A stretch of 64,000 bases of DNA from Hyphomicrobiales bacterium (GTDB taxonomy: Bacteria; Pseudomonadota; Alphaproteobacteria; Rhizobiales; Rhodobiaceae), in contig PKTR01000002.1 in assembly GCA_002869065.1 (NCBI GenBank), positions 1,468,501 through 1,532,500 on the forward strand, written 5' to 3'. Shown here piece after piece: positions 10,177 to 19,123 of this stretch (positions within the stretch are counted from its first letter, which is position 1; the number at the start of each line of letters is the position of its first letter). Under the pieces are notes generated by a model that was not told where the DNA came from, searched no databases, and worked only from the letters and a program-made list of their open reading frames with translations. Position numbers and translations under genes: made by a program.

Positions 10177-10610
10177 ACGCTTCGTTACTCCTGCGCGGTC
10201 GCGGGCCCACGGTAAAAGGGACCCTGTCCGATGGCCGGCGTGGTGCAGCCATCGCTTTTTGCGTTTACTGTTCGACGCTCTTTCGTGCGGTGCAAACGCC
10301 CGCGCGATGTTTTTTGCCAAACGACGATTTCCAGCCGATCAAGAAAAGCCGTTTCGTATCGAAATTGCGGCGCATGGTTGCGGCGACCAATCCTGTTTTG
10401 TCCATCAATGGGTCACGCAGACACACCAATCGCCGCAGAGGGTGCGGCGACTATCAGACCTCCTTCTGGAGGGAACGACGTGAAACGTTCATCGACTGTG
10501 ACAATAGGATAACACAAAAGAGAGAAATTTCAATGGATTTCGCGCCGCCGCATGTTTCGATGCGGCGCCGCGCAAGTTTCAGAACTGTTTTTTTCGCAGC
10601 CGGAAGGCGA
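10177..10610. other. 434-base spacer between fdxA and carD with two hairpins
   Basis: No credible gene is seen. It should hold the carD promoter on the minus strand, but I find no clear -35/-10 pair. Two perfect inverted repeats stand out: 10431-10437 with 10443-10449, and CCTCC 10459-10463 with GGAGG 10468-10472. The second includes ACCTCCTT, complementary to a Shine-Dalgarno sequence. A third, imperfectly extended stem, 10546-10553 with 10560-10567, lies just past the fdxA stop and may end its transcript, though without a good T run. Confidence 0.5.
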
Positions 10611-10949
10611 TCAATCGCCTTCGCCCGGCTCCGCCGAGAAGTACTTCTCGAGCTTGCCTTTGACGCCGTCGAACTCTTCGGCCTCGGGCAGCGCATCACG
10701 CTTGACGGTGATGTTCGGCCACTTCTCGGCATACTCGGCGTTCAGTGCCACCCACTTCTCGAGACCGGGGTCGGTATCCGGCTGAATCGCTTCGGCGGGG
10801 CATTCCGGCTCGCAGACGCCGCAGTCGATGCATTCGTCGGGGTGGATGACCAGCATATTTTCGCCGTCGTAGAAACAGTCGACGGGACAGACCTCGACGC
10901 AATCAGTGTACTTGCACTTGATGCAGTTGTCGGTGACGACGTACGTCAT
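10611..10949 (-). CDS. fdxA: Ferredoxin FdxA, 3Fe-4S/4Fe-4S type
   Basis: Seven-iron ferredoxin of 112 residues, a small soluble electron carrier. It begins [17 protein letters not shown] and contains CVEVCPVDC and [12 protein letters not shown], the cysteines that bind the two clusters. Length and C-terminal extension match the FdxA family rather than short 2[4Fe-4S] ferredoxins. GGAGG lies just upstream of the ATG at 10949. Its redox partner cannot be read from the context. Confidence 0.95.
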   Translation of the reverse strand: MTYVVTDNCIKCKYTDCVEVCPVDCFYDGENMLVIHPDECIDCGVCEPECPAEAIQPDTDPGLEKWVALNAEYAEKWPNITVKRDALPEAEEFDGVKGKLEKYFSAEPGEGD

Positions 10950-11078
10950 TGCAGGTGAGCCTCCAGATTTCCGGCCGAACAAATGCGGGTTTTAAGCCCT
11001 TGTGAATGGTCACCTAGCCCGATTGCGGCGCGAGTGCAAGCGGCGTTGGGTCGCGGCTGTTCCGATCAGGAGAATTGC

Positions 11079-11465
11079 TTAGCCGTCACCGCCATCCTGA
11101 CGCCAGGCGTCGATGCGCCGGCGGTCGCGTTTGGTGGGACGTCCAGCGCCCGGATCGCGCTCGGCCGCCGGCGGCGGTGCGCTCGGGCGGGGCATGGGCG
11201 GCGGGCTGAGATCTTCGTAAAGCGTCTGCGCTTCGCTCGCCGGGCCGCGACGTTCGCCGAGCGCGACGATCTTCAGGATGCGGACGCGATTGTCGAGGCC
11301 GATGGTGAGCACATCGCCCGGGCGCACCATGTCGCTGGCGGAATCGAGCTTCTCCCGATTCCTGCGCACGCGCCCGGAGACGGCAAGTTTCTGCGCCAGG
11401 GTGCGTGACTTGACGACCCGGGCGTACCAAAGCCACTTGTCGATTCGAAGCCGGTCTTCGCTCAC
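11079..11465 (-). CDS. S4-domain RNA-binding protein (Hsp15-like)
   Basis: Protein of 128 residues with an N-terminal S4 fold: RIDKWLWYARVVKSRTLAQ, then SGRVRRN, then RPGDVLTIGLDNRVRI. The C-terminal 40 residues are proline-rich and basic. The E. coli relative Hsp15 binds stalled 50S subunits that carry nascent chains, so a ribosome-rescue or RNA-binding role is likely. It follows the helicase gene by 37 bases on the same strand and is probably co-transcribed with it. Confidence 0.88.
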   Translation of the reverse strand: MSEDRLRIDKWLWYARVVKSRTLAQKLAVSGRVRRNREKLDSASDMVRPGDVLTIGLDNRVRILKIVALGERRGPASEAQTLYEDLSPPPMPRPSAPPPAAERDPGAGRPTKRDRRRIDAWRQDGGDG

Positions 11466-11502
11466 GCTTTCCTCTTGGGCCGTGTGCGCGGGCTCGGCAG
11501 GA

Positions 11503-14500
11503 CTATTTGTCCTTCTTGCCCTTTTGCATGTCGGCCTTCAGCGCGGCGAGCGCGGCAAAGGGCGAATCGGGATCGAGCGCCTTCTTCGGCGGGCTTGCGC
11601 TCACGGTGCGAGGTGCATCGCTGCGACGGTCGCCGCGCTTACCGCCCGGTTTGCCGCCGAACTTTTCGGGGCGCTTGCCGCCACCCTTGCGTTTGTCGAA
11701 GCGTTTTTCGCCGCGTGGACGGTCGCCCTTGTCGTCGCCTTGTTTCTGGCCCTGATTCTGGCCCTGATTCTGGCGCTGGCGCCGATCGCCCTGACGGGCT
11801 TCGCCTTCGCCGGCTTCGCCATCATGGCCGCGGCGCGGCGGGCGACGGCTGCCGCCGGCCCGACCGGGACGCCAGATCTCGACGAATTCAGGCTCGGTCT
11901 TTTCGGCTTCGGCCGGCGCGGCTTCAGCGGACGCCTCAGCTGATGTTTCGCCGGCGTCGGCCTCCGAAGCGTCGATCTCCGGCGTGACGGTCTCAACAGC
12001 TTCCGCCGGTGTTTCTTCGCCTGCCGGCGCGGTCTCTTCTGCCGCGTCTTCTGCTTTCGGTGCGGCTTCGGTCACTTCGGGCTCGGCGGGCGCCTCTGCG
12101 GCAGGCTCGACCGCCGTCTCGGGGGTGGCGCTTGCCTCACCTTCGCCAGACGGCGCGGTCTCTGTCTCTGCCGGAGCCGCTTCGTCTTCCGGCTTCGCCT
12201 CGGCCGCGGCGGCCTGTTCGGCGGCTTCCAGATCGGCGCGGGTCGGCGGGGCCTTGAAGCCTTCGGCCTTGCGCCGCTCAAGGCGGTAGCCGAGTGCCTT
12301 CAGCGTGGCCGAGAAATCCTCGCCGGCGCAGCCGAGCAGGGAGGTCATGCCGACGGTGACGGTGAAGCCGCCGCCTTCGGGAATCGCGCCTTCCGGTGCG
12401 GGAGCGGCATTCGGGCCCGGGCGCCAGGCGACGATCGGGCGAATGATGTCGGCGAGGCGCTCGAGAATGTCGAGGCGCACGGCGCGCGGACCGCAGACGC
12501 GGTAGCCGGCGATGCGGCACAGCTCGAGCGGGAAGGTCTCGTCGGCGGGAACGGAGGTGCGGCCGGCGGCCGAAATCTGCGGCAGCTCGGCAAGGCCCGG
12601 TACATCGCCGTCGGCGTTCTTCAGCGCCCACAAATGCATCAGCAGGCGGCTCGGTGCCGGCTTCAGCAGGGCCGGCACATAGATATGGTGCGCGCCGAAG
12701 CGTACGCCGTATTTGCGCAGGCCCGCGCGGGCGTTCTGGTCGAGCTGGCGCACGTCCTCGGAAATCTGATGGCGGTCGATGCTGCCGAGATTTTCGACAA
12801 GCCGGAAAGCGACACCGCGCGCCAGGCCTTCGATATCCTCGGCGTCGCGCAGATCGAGCAGCGGCTTCAGCAGGGTGGCCAGATGCTGGGCAACGAACAG
12901 ATCGAGGCGGGCTTGAACGCGGTCGCGCGCCGGGCCGGTGAGCTGTTCGTCGGCGAGCACGAGCACCTGCGGGCGCAGCACGTCGTCACCGGCAGCAAGG
13001 CGACCGACGACTTCGCCATTCCAGCGCAGCGCGTTTTCGTCGGTCAGCAGCAGATCCGTATCGGGTGCGCGCGACAGCCGCTCGGAGCGGTTCTCGATTT
13101 CCTGGGCCAATGCCTTCATGGCGGCGGCGCGCAGCGCCTTGACCTCTGGGCCATCGGCTGTCGGGTCCGGAGTGAACCGAAATCCCTGCAGGTGACCGAC
13201 GTGCTGACCTTCGACGAGCACGTCGCCGGTGGCGTTGATTTCCGCTTCGAGCATGGCCTTCTCTCTTAGCCTTCTCATCAAAACACTGGTTCGCCGGTCG
13301 ACAAAGCGCTGCGTCAGGCGTTCGTGCAGCGCGTCCGACAGACGATCTTCGATTGCACGGGTCCGTTCCTGCCAGTGGATCGGATCCTTCAACCAGCCGG
13401 GCCGGTTGGCGATAAACGTCCAGGTCCGGATATGTGCAATCCGGTTGGACAGGCTGTCTATATCGCCTTCGATGCGATCCGCATAGGCGACCTGACGATC
13501 AAACCACTCATCGGCGATGGTTCCGTGACGGGCAAGGTAGCCGAACAGGGTGGTGATCAGCTCGGCGTGGTTGGCGGGCGCGATGCGCCGGTAGTCGGGA
13601 ACCTGACAGACATCCCACAAAAGTTCGACCGCTTTGGCCCCCCGGGCAAGCGCCATCGTATCGCTGTCGCGCTCGGCATGTTCAAGGGCGACGAGGTCCT
13701 CTCCCGGAGGGGCGCGGGTCAGCCCTTCCTCGCGCGACGGCAGGTCGAGGCTTGCGCGCAGATCTCGGGTCGAGGTGAAGTCGAGCAACGGATTGCGCCA
13801 CTGAAGCACACGTACGGGATCGAAGGCATGGGTTTCGAGCGCCTCGACCAACGAATCCTCGAAAGGATCGACGCGGCCGGTGACGCCGAAGGTGCCGTCA
13901 TGGGTGTGGCGGCCGGCGCGGCCCGCGATCTGGCCGAATTCGGCCGGGGTCAGGGCGCGGTATTGGTAGCCGTCGAATTTGCGGTTGCCGGCGAAGGCGA
14001 CGTGGTCGACATCAAGATTGAGGCCCATGCCGATGGCGTCGGTGGCGACCAGGAATTCGACATCGCCGGACTGGAACAGGGCGACCTGGGCGTTGCGGGT
14101 GCGCGGACTGAGCGCACCGAGCACGACGGCAGCCCCGCCCCTCTGGCGACGGATCAGCTCGGCGATCGCGTAGACCTCGTCGGCGGAAAAGGCGACGACG
14201 GCGGAACGCGGCGGCAGCCGGGTGATCTTCTTCTGGCCGGAATAACTCAGCACCGACATGCGCGGGCGGGTGACCACGTTGAGGCCGGGCAGCAGCTTTT
14301 CCAGGAGGCCGCGGACGGTGGCGGCGCCGAGCAGCAGCGTCTCATGGGTGCCGCGCAGATTGAGCAAACGGTCGGTGAAGACCCGGCCACGCTCGAAATC
14401 GCCGGCAAGCTGCACTTCGTCGATAGCGGCAAAGGAGCAGTCCGTCTCGCGCGGCATCGCCTCGACAGTATAGACCCAGAAACGCGGGTTCTGCGGGACG

Positions 14501-14724
14501 ATCTTTTCCTCGCCGGTGACCAGCGCGACCGCATCGGCGCCGAGCCGGTCGACCACACGACCGTAGACCTCGCGCGCCAGAAGGCGCAGCGGCAGGCCGA
14601 TAATGCCGGTCGGATGGGCCAGCATGCGTTCGATGGCGAGGTGGGTCTTGCCGGTGTTGGTCGGCCCGAGGATCGCCGTAACGGTACGGGCGCGGGCATG
14701 CGGCGGCAGGGTGGCTCGATTCAT
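11503..14724 (-). CDS. SUV3/MgpS-like superfamily 2 helicase with long disordered tail
   Basis: Large protein of 1073 residues. The helicase core has Walker A GPTNTGKT (20-27), the DExx-box variant DEVQ (102-105), and motif VI GQIAGRAGRH. The domain resembles mitochondrial SUV3 RNA helicase and the MgpS proteins of rhizobia. After about residue 830 the sequence becomes low complexity: first Ala/Glu/Pro-rich and acidic, then Gly/Lys/Arg/Gln-rich, including a 12-base tandem repeat near 11749-11775 that encodes NQGQNQGQ. Such basic tails often bind RNA. It probably acts in RNA unwinding or turnover; no substrate is shown. The start is ATG 14724. Confidence 0.88.
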   Translation of the reverse strand: MNRATLPPHARARTVTAILGPTNTGKTHLAIERMLAHPTGIIGLPLRLLAREVYGRVVDRLGADAVALVTGEEKIVPQNPRFWVYTVEAMPRETDCSFAAIDEVQLAGDFERGRVFTDRLLNLRGTHETLLLGAATVRGLLEKLLPGLNVVTRPRMSVLSYSGQKKITRLPPRSAVVAFSADEVYAIAELIRRQRGGAAVVLGALSPRTRNAQVALFQSGDVEFLVATDAIGMGLNLDVDHVAFAGNRKFDGYQYRALTPAEFGQIAGRAGRHTHDGTFGVTGRVDPFEDSLVEALETHAFDPVRVLQWRNPLLDFTSTRDLRASLDLPSREEGLTRAPPGEDLVALEHAERDSDTMALARGAKAVELLWDVCQVPDYRRIAPANHAELITTLFGYLARHGTIADEWFDRQVAYADRIEGDIDSLSNRIAHIRTWTFIANRPGWLKDPIHWQERTRAIEDRLSDALHERLTQRFVDRRTSVLMRRLREKAMLEAEINATGDVLVEGQHVGHLQGFRFTPDPTADGPEVKALRAAAMKALAQEIENRSERLSRAPDTDLLLTDENALRWNGEVVGRLAAGDDVLRPQVLVLADEQLTGPARDRVQARLDLFVAQHLATLLKPLLDLRDAEDIEGLARGVAFRLVENLGSIDRHQISEDVRQLDQNARAGLRKYGVRFGAHHIYVPALLKPAPSRLLMHLWALKNADGDVPGLAELPQISAAGRTSVPADETFPLELCRIAGYRVCGPRAVRLDILERLADIIRPIVAWRPGPNAAPAPEGAIPEGGGFTVTVGMTSLLGCAGEDFSATLKALGYRLERRKAEGFKAPPTRADLEAAEQAAAAEAKPEDEAAPAETETAPSGEGEASATPETAVEPAAEAPAEPEVTEAAPKAEDAAEETAPAGEETPAEAVETVTPEIDASEADAGETSAEASAEAAPAEAEKTEPEFVEIWRPGRAGGSRRPPRRGHDGEAGEGEARQGDRRQRQNQGQNQGQKQGDDKGDRPRGEKRFDKRKGGGKRPEKFGGKPGGKRGDRRSDAPRTVSASPPKKALDPDSPFAALAALKADMQKGKKDK

Positions 14725-14796
14725 TCAGGTCTTCCGGTCGTCCGTCGGTGCCGGATCGCACAGCGTTCCGCCGGGGCACGGTCAAACGCGGCGTGG

Positions 14797-14903
14797 TTAG
14801 AGCGCGTCGCTTTGCTCCGCTTCATGCGACATGCTCTATCTCTTTGTTTAGCCGCGTGTCTTTATCCCAAAACCGGCGCCCACTTTCGGGAGACACGCTC
14901 TAA
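14797..14903. repeat. Composite palindromic intergenic repeat
   Basis: The element is bounded by near-perfect 12-base inverted ends, TTAGAGCGCGTC (14797-14808) and GACACGCTCTAA (14892-14903). Inside are two hairpins. The first pairs 14800-14810 with 14826-14836 with two mismatches; the second pairs GCGTGTC 14854-14860 with GACACGC 14892-14898. Elements with GAGCATGTC and AAAACCGG blocks of this kind are, from memory, widespread between genes in Hyphomicrobiales. No second full copy is in this window. Confidence 0.7.
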
Positions 14904-15125
14904 CACACCCGCCGCCGAATTGCTTGTTTTTTCGCCCGTGCCGCCTTCGCGACGTGGGCTCGGCGCAACCGGAACGAGTCTTGAACAAAGCCCGACCGAA
15001 TCGGCGACTCGCGATGATTCCGGTTTCGTTCCTCAAGGGGCGATTGCGCATTTCTTGGCGGAAACCGTGTCGATTTGATGAAGCAGCGGTTAATCGCGCC
15101 CGCCCCGCTCCGTTTACACAGCGAT

Positions 15126-15553
15126 CAGCACGGGAACGGCGCGTGCACGAATCACTTCATTCGGTCTTTTCCCGGTTCGTTCTCTACGAGATGTGGTGCG
15201 TCTCGCCTTCGACCCCCAAGATCGGCTCGTTTGCCGGCGTCGTTGGTTTCGCTCGTAACGATCCCGGGTTAACCGAACTGTCCCAAATGGGGACCCGCTT
15301 TTTGCCCGGCGGTTTCGCGGCTTATGGTTAGGGAAGGGTAAAAACCGTCGCCTATGATATCCGGGTGTGGCGTCAACACTCGGCTCAGGACGGGAACAGC
15401 CCGTGGACGAATCACTTATGGATTTCGATTCATGGTTTGTTCACGGCCAAATATGGGTGCTCTGTCGCTGAGCCCACCAGCTGTTGTTTTGGCAGGAAGG
15501 CGCTTGGGCAGCATTCCTTTCCAGTCGTTAACCGGAGCGTCCCGAAGCGGGAC
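15126..15553. repeat. Diverged tandem duplication, unit about 260 bases
   Basis: Two conserved blocks recur at a constant offset. Block 1 (15126-15157 and 15386-15417) matches at 28 of 32 positions, offset 260. Block 2 (15268-15294 and 15527-15553) matches at 21 of 27 positions, offset 259, and in both copies consists of GTTAACCG followed by a GTCCC/GGGAC hairpin. Between the blocks similarity is weak. The equal spacing argues for one old duplication. Confidence 0.65.
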
Positions 15554-15855
15554 GGATCGAAGCGCGGATGCCATTGGCTTCAGTGTCGCAGGTGCGGGTT
15601 TGCGCGACCGGAGGTTGGATTTTTTTCCGAGCGGCGATTTCGCGTGGCGCCCTGCCGGACGATGCGGGCTGCTGCCACTTTCGCTACGGCGCGGTCGCCA
15701 AGGGTGATGCTGAGGGGCGTGCTGTCCAACCGCCGCCGTCAGCCCCGCAAAGGGGGCTGGCGGGGACCAATGCGCACGGAGCGACAGCGATCTAGCGCTC
15801 TCGTGGCCATCTTGCCTTGCCTGAACTGGCGAGATCCGAGGAACAGGCAACAAAA

Positions 15856-15879
15856 AAGCCGCCCGGTGAGGGGCGGCTT
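15856..15879 (-). terminator. Terminator after the DUF3108 gene
   Basis: A perfect 9-bp stem (15856-15864 with 15871-15879) is followed on the minus strand by TTTTG. It lies 44 bases beyond the stop codon of the DUF3108 gene. Confidence 0.88.
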
Positions 15880-15922
15880 CGTGTGGCCGGCGGCGTTGCC
15901 GGCAAATGCCGTGTACGCGGAT

Positions 15923-16777
15923 CTATTGGACCGGATCGGCGGATGCGTGCTTGGCCTCGTGCTGCACCTTGATCTTGCGCGCCTGGACGACCAGCGGGCC
16001 GGCCTTGGTGGCGATCGAGATGCGGTAGGGCGTCAACAGCGGCAGATCGGCGACCGGTGTGAGCCAGGTTTCCATATCGCGATTGTTGGCCATGTACTCG
16101 ACCGACTTCTTGTTCAGCCGATGGCCGGCGACGGGCTGCCAGCGGGCGCTGCAGACGACGACCGGTCCGGTGTAGTCCGGGCGGTTGATCGTCTTGGTCT
16201 CCTTGTAGCTGAGACGCACATTGTAGCGTGACCAGCCGTCGAAGACCGGGATCGTGCGGTCACAGGCGGCGCGGCCGGCGACGACCTTGCCCTTGACCGG
16301 CATCAGGATGGCGCTCAGCGGATCAAGCACATTACGCTTGTGCGCGCGCGTCACCGGCACCCGGTCGGGGCGCTCCTTCAGCGGCGGCGAGACGGCGAGT
16401 TTGCGGATCGAGCCGCGCGACAGGGCCATGTTGACGCTGGTGCGGATCTTGTCGCCGGTGGAATCCAGATAGTAGCGGCTCGGCTGGACGCGCGCGCCGC
16501 GCACCCATCCTGAGGCCTCGGCGTTGCCGTGGCCGGACGAGAACAGGCGGCCGATGCCCGAAGAGCGCATGTTGAGCTTGGCGGAATAGGCGTTGTCGCG
16601 AAGGATCAGCGAGAGGCTGGCGCTGGCAAAGCGCAGGCCGCTGACGGAGACATCGTAGATGCCGCCGAACTTGACCGTCTGACCCGCGCTGGCCGGGGTT
16701 GCGGCCACCAGGGCAAGCGCGGCGAAAGCGGCTGGGCGCACGACGCGAGACTTCCAGGAAAACTGCGCCAGGAACAC
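15923..16777 (-). CDS. DUF3108-domain exported protein
   Basis: About 284 residues with an N-terminal signal peptide ending near PASAGQ, so the product is probably periplasmic. The body fits the DUF3108 family: a beta-rich fold opening with GGIYDVSVSGLRFASASL and a YYLDSTGDKIRT segment. No enzymatic motif is visible and the function is unknown. I chose GTG 16777 because GGAGGA lies 7 bases upstream; the next in-frame alternative is TTG 16792, inside that site. It is divergent from rpmB, a pairing I recall from other Hyphomicrobiales. Confidence 0.82.
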   Translation of the reverse strand: MFLAQFSWKSRVVRPAAFAALALVAATPASAGQTVKFGGIYDVSVSGLRFASASLSLILRDNAYSAKLNMRSSGIGRLFSSGHGNAEASGWVRGARVQPSRYYLDSTGDKIRTSVNMALSRGSIRKLAVSPPLKERPDRVPVTRAHKRNVLDPLSAILMPVKGKVVAGRAACDRTIPVFDGWSRYNVRLSYKETKTINRPDYTGPVVVCSARWQPVAGHRLNKKSVEYMANNRDMETWLTPVADLPLLTPYRISIATKAGPLVVQARKIKVQHEAKHASADPVQ

Positions 16778-17058
16778 GAAAGCATCCTCCAAACGATGAG
16801 TGACGCGGCGTCAATTGCCCGCATCCCACTCAACCGGCCCCATTACGCCGGATAGCTACGGAATAAGACGATTGTTGGACAGAGCCGGTAACCGCATGGT
16901 TAACGGAGCGTTCAAATCGTGCGAATTCCCCATTGCGCTTGACGGCGCCGGGCGCTGCCCTTATAGGAATGCGACTTTCCACGAGATTGGATGACACCGA
17001 TCGTTGTCGGAGCGTCGGGCGGATGCCCATGCTCTGGCCTAGACAGAAGGATATGGAC

Positions 17059-17349
17059 ATGGCTCGGCGCTGTGAGCTGACGGGCAAGGCTGTTCAGACT
17101 GGCAACAATGTGAGCCACGCCAACAATCGTAGTCGGCGTCGGTTCCTCCCCAATCTTTGCGACGTGACGCTTCTGAGCGATGCGCTCGGACAGGGCGTGC
17201 GCCTGCGGGTTTCGGCCCGTGCGCTGCGCTCGGTGGAGCATCGCGGCGGTCTCGACGCGTTCCTCATGAAGGCACGCGAAGACGACCTGTCGCAGCGCGC
17301 CCGTACGCTGAAGCGGCAGATCGCCAAGAAGGTCGAAGCGGCGTCCTAA
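17059..17349 (+). CDS. rpmB: 50S ribosomal protein L28
   Basis: Ribosomal protein of 96 residues starting [23 protein letters not shown], the conserved L28 N-terminus. RFLPNL and [17 protein letters not shown] follow, as expected. ATG 17059 is preceded by AGAAGG at 17045-17050. The queuosine-precursor transporter gene follows after 24 bases and may share its transcript. Confidence 0.97.
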   Translation: MARRCELTGKAVQTGNNVSHANNRSRRRFLPNLCDVTLLSDALGQGVRLRVSARALRSVEHRGGLDAFLMKAREDDLSQRARTLKRQIAKKVEAAS

Positions 17350-17373
17350 GGCGCTGCTGTCCTGATCCTGGCG

Positions 17374-18030
17374 ATGTCCACGCAAACTTTTTCGACGCGA
17401 TCTGTCGTCGCCGGCATTGTTGCCATGGCGGCGGTGGTTATCGCGTCGAATGTGCTTGTGCAGTACCCGGTGGCATTTGAGGTCGGTGCGCTCAACCTCG
17501 CCGACCTGCTGACCTGGGGTGCCTTCACCTATCCGGCTGCCTTCCTCGTCACCGATCTGACCAATCGTCGCTTCGGCCCCTCGGCCGCGCGCATGGTGGT
17601 TTTCGCCGGTTTCGTGCTGGCGGTGATCCTGTCGGTGGTGCTGGCGACGCCGCGCATCGCGATCGCGTCGGGTTCGGCTTTCCTCGTTGCACAGCTTCTT
17701 GACGTTGCGATCTTCGACCGGCTGCGCCGCCGCGTGTGGTGGGTGCCGCCCTTCGTGTCGTCGTTGATCGGCTCGGTGATCGACACCGCGCTGTTCTTCT
17801 CGCTGGCCTTTGCCGCATCGTTCTCGATGATCGGTGCCAATGACGCGTTCGCCATCGAGGCGGCGCCGCTGTTCGGGCTGCTCGCCATCGAGGCGCCGCG
17901 CTGGGTGTCGTGGGCGCTCGGCGATTTCGCGGTCAAGATCCTCGTCGCGATGGCGCTGCTTGCGCCCTATGGCGTGCTGATCCGCTTCATGCGCGTGATG
18001 CCGGCCAAGACGGCACCGGCTGCGCACTGA
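17374..18030 (+). CDS. Queuosine precursor transporter (YhhQ/VUT family)
   Basis: Integral membrane protein of 218 residues with about six hydrophobic segments. Family features include an early NVLVQYPV segment, FTYPAAFLVTDLTNRRFG, and a closing WVSWALGDFAVKILVA. YhhQ in E. coli imports the queuosine precursors preQ0 and preQ1 for tRNA modification. Length matches the family. The exact substrate is inferred. Confidence 0.88.
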   Translation: MSTQTFSTRSVVAGIVAMAAVVIASNVLVQYPVAFEVGALNLADLLTWGAFTYPAAFLVTDLTNRRFGPSAARMVVFAGFVLAVILSVVLATPRIAIASGSAFLVAQLLDVAIFDRLRRRVWWVPPFVSSLIGSVIDTALFFSLAFAASFSMIGANDAFAIEAAPLFGLLAIEAPRWVSWALGDFAVKILVAMALLAPYGVLIRFMRVMPAKTAPAAH

Positions 18031-18180
18031 CGCTATCTCGCGCGCACTGTACCAAAGGCGCGGTAGCGCCGCTTTCCGACAAACCCCATATCGAAGGCTG
18101 ACAGGGTGCAAGTCCTGTCTTCGACGTCCTTTGCCGCCCGTTCGCCCTATGGCGTGGGGAGGCCGACCAGGGAGCGTGTT

Positions 18181-19023
18181 ATGAGTGCCACCGGTTCCGA
18201 GAGAGCATTGACGCCGCCCGATATTCAGGCGCGAAAGGGCCATGATCCGCTTGTCTGCCTGACCGCCTACACGACGCCGGTGGCAAAGCTGGTCGACCAG
18301 CACAGCGACGTGGTGCTGGTCGGTGACAGCGTCGGCATGGTGCTGCACGGTCTGCCCTCAACGCTCGAAGTTACCCTCGACATGATGATCCTGCACGGCA
18401 AGGCGGTGCGGCGCGGCGTCGAGAAGGCGCTGCTCGTCGTCGACATGCCGTTCGGCAGTTACGAGGAAGGCCCCGAGCAGGCGTTTCGCAATGCCGCCCG
18501 AGTGATGGCCGAGACGGGTGCCGGCGCCGTCAAGCTCGAGGGCGGCGAGACGATGGCCGGGACCGTGCGGTTCCTGACCGCGCGCGGCATCCCGGTGATG
18601 GGCCATGTCGGGTTGACCCCGCAGGCGGTCAACGCCTTCGGCGGTTACAAGGTGCAGGGACGCGGCGCGGACGCCGAGCGCATCCGGCGCGATGCCGCCG
18701 CTGTCGCCGAGGCGGGGGCCTTTGCCGTGGTGCTTGAAAAGGTGCCGGAGAGCCTCGCCGATACGATCACCGCAGACATCGCCGTGCCGACCATCGGCAT
18801 TGGCGCGTCGACCGGCTGCGACGGGCAGATCCTCGTCGTCGACGACATGCTGGGCATGTTCACCGATTTTCAGCCGAAATTCGTCAAGCGCTACGCCGAA
18901 CTCGGCCGGGACGCCGACGCGGCGATCGCGGCCTATGCTGAAGATGTGCGGGCGCGTCGTTTCCCCGCCCCTGAGCATGTCTTCGGGGACAACGGGAAAA
19001 CCGGGTCCCCGAAAAAGAGCTAG
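18181..19023 (+). CDS. panB: 3-methyl-2-oxobutanoate hydroxymethyltransferase
   Basis: Cytoplasmic enzyme of 280 residues that transfers a hydroxymethyl group from methylene-tetrahydrofolate to alpha-ketoisovalerate, the first committed step to pantothenate and coenzyme A. Recognisable motifs are [41 protein letters not shown] and the later TIGIGAS. The start is ATG 18181 with AGGGAGCG upstream; the frame is open earlier without protein-like sequence. panC is not adjacent. Confidence 0.96.
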   Translation: MSATGSERALTPPDIQARKGHDPLVCLTAYTTPVAKLVDQHSDVVLVGDSVGMVLHGLPSTLEVTLDMMILHGKAVRRGVEKALLVVDMPFGSYEEGPEQAFRNAARVMAETGAGAVKLEGGETMAGTVRFLTARGIPVMGHVGLTPQAVNAFGGYKVQGRGADAERIRRDAAAVAEAGAFAVVLEKVPESLADTITADIAVPTIGIGASTGCDGQILVVDDMLGMFTDFQPKFVKRYAELGRDADAAIAAYAEDVRARRFPAPEHVFGDNGKTGSPKKS

Positions 19024-19123
19024 GCCTCACTCCGTTTTCCCTTTCGCTTCGAACTCCTGATCAAATCGGTTCTGCATGGTGCTGAACTCGGCTACCATCG
19101 CCGCGATTTTTTCGGGAGGCGAA

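Larger units (their letters stand above)
14725..15922. other. 1.2-kb region without a credible gene
   Basis: Open frames here are short or overlap known genes and lack protein-like composition. The stretch is less GC-rich than its surroundings and shows clear structure: a two-hairpin repeat (14797-14903), two diverged copies of a unit of about 260 bases (15126-15553) and a terminator near the right end. Five GANTC sites fall between 14990 and 15430. It may encode small RNAs or short leader peptides; I recognise no known RNA family. Confidence 0.55.

Noticed and set aside
13324..15078. Plus-strand open frame of about 584 codons reaching from the helicase into the gene-free region
   Set aside because: Mostly antisense to the helicase, and its extension has no protein-like composition or ribosome-binding site.
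15365..16231. Plus-strand open frame covering part of the gene-free region and the DUF3108 gene
   Set aside because: Its second half is antisense to the DUF3108 gene, and the first half is rich in Cys, Trp and Arg with no family resemblance.
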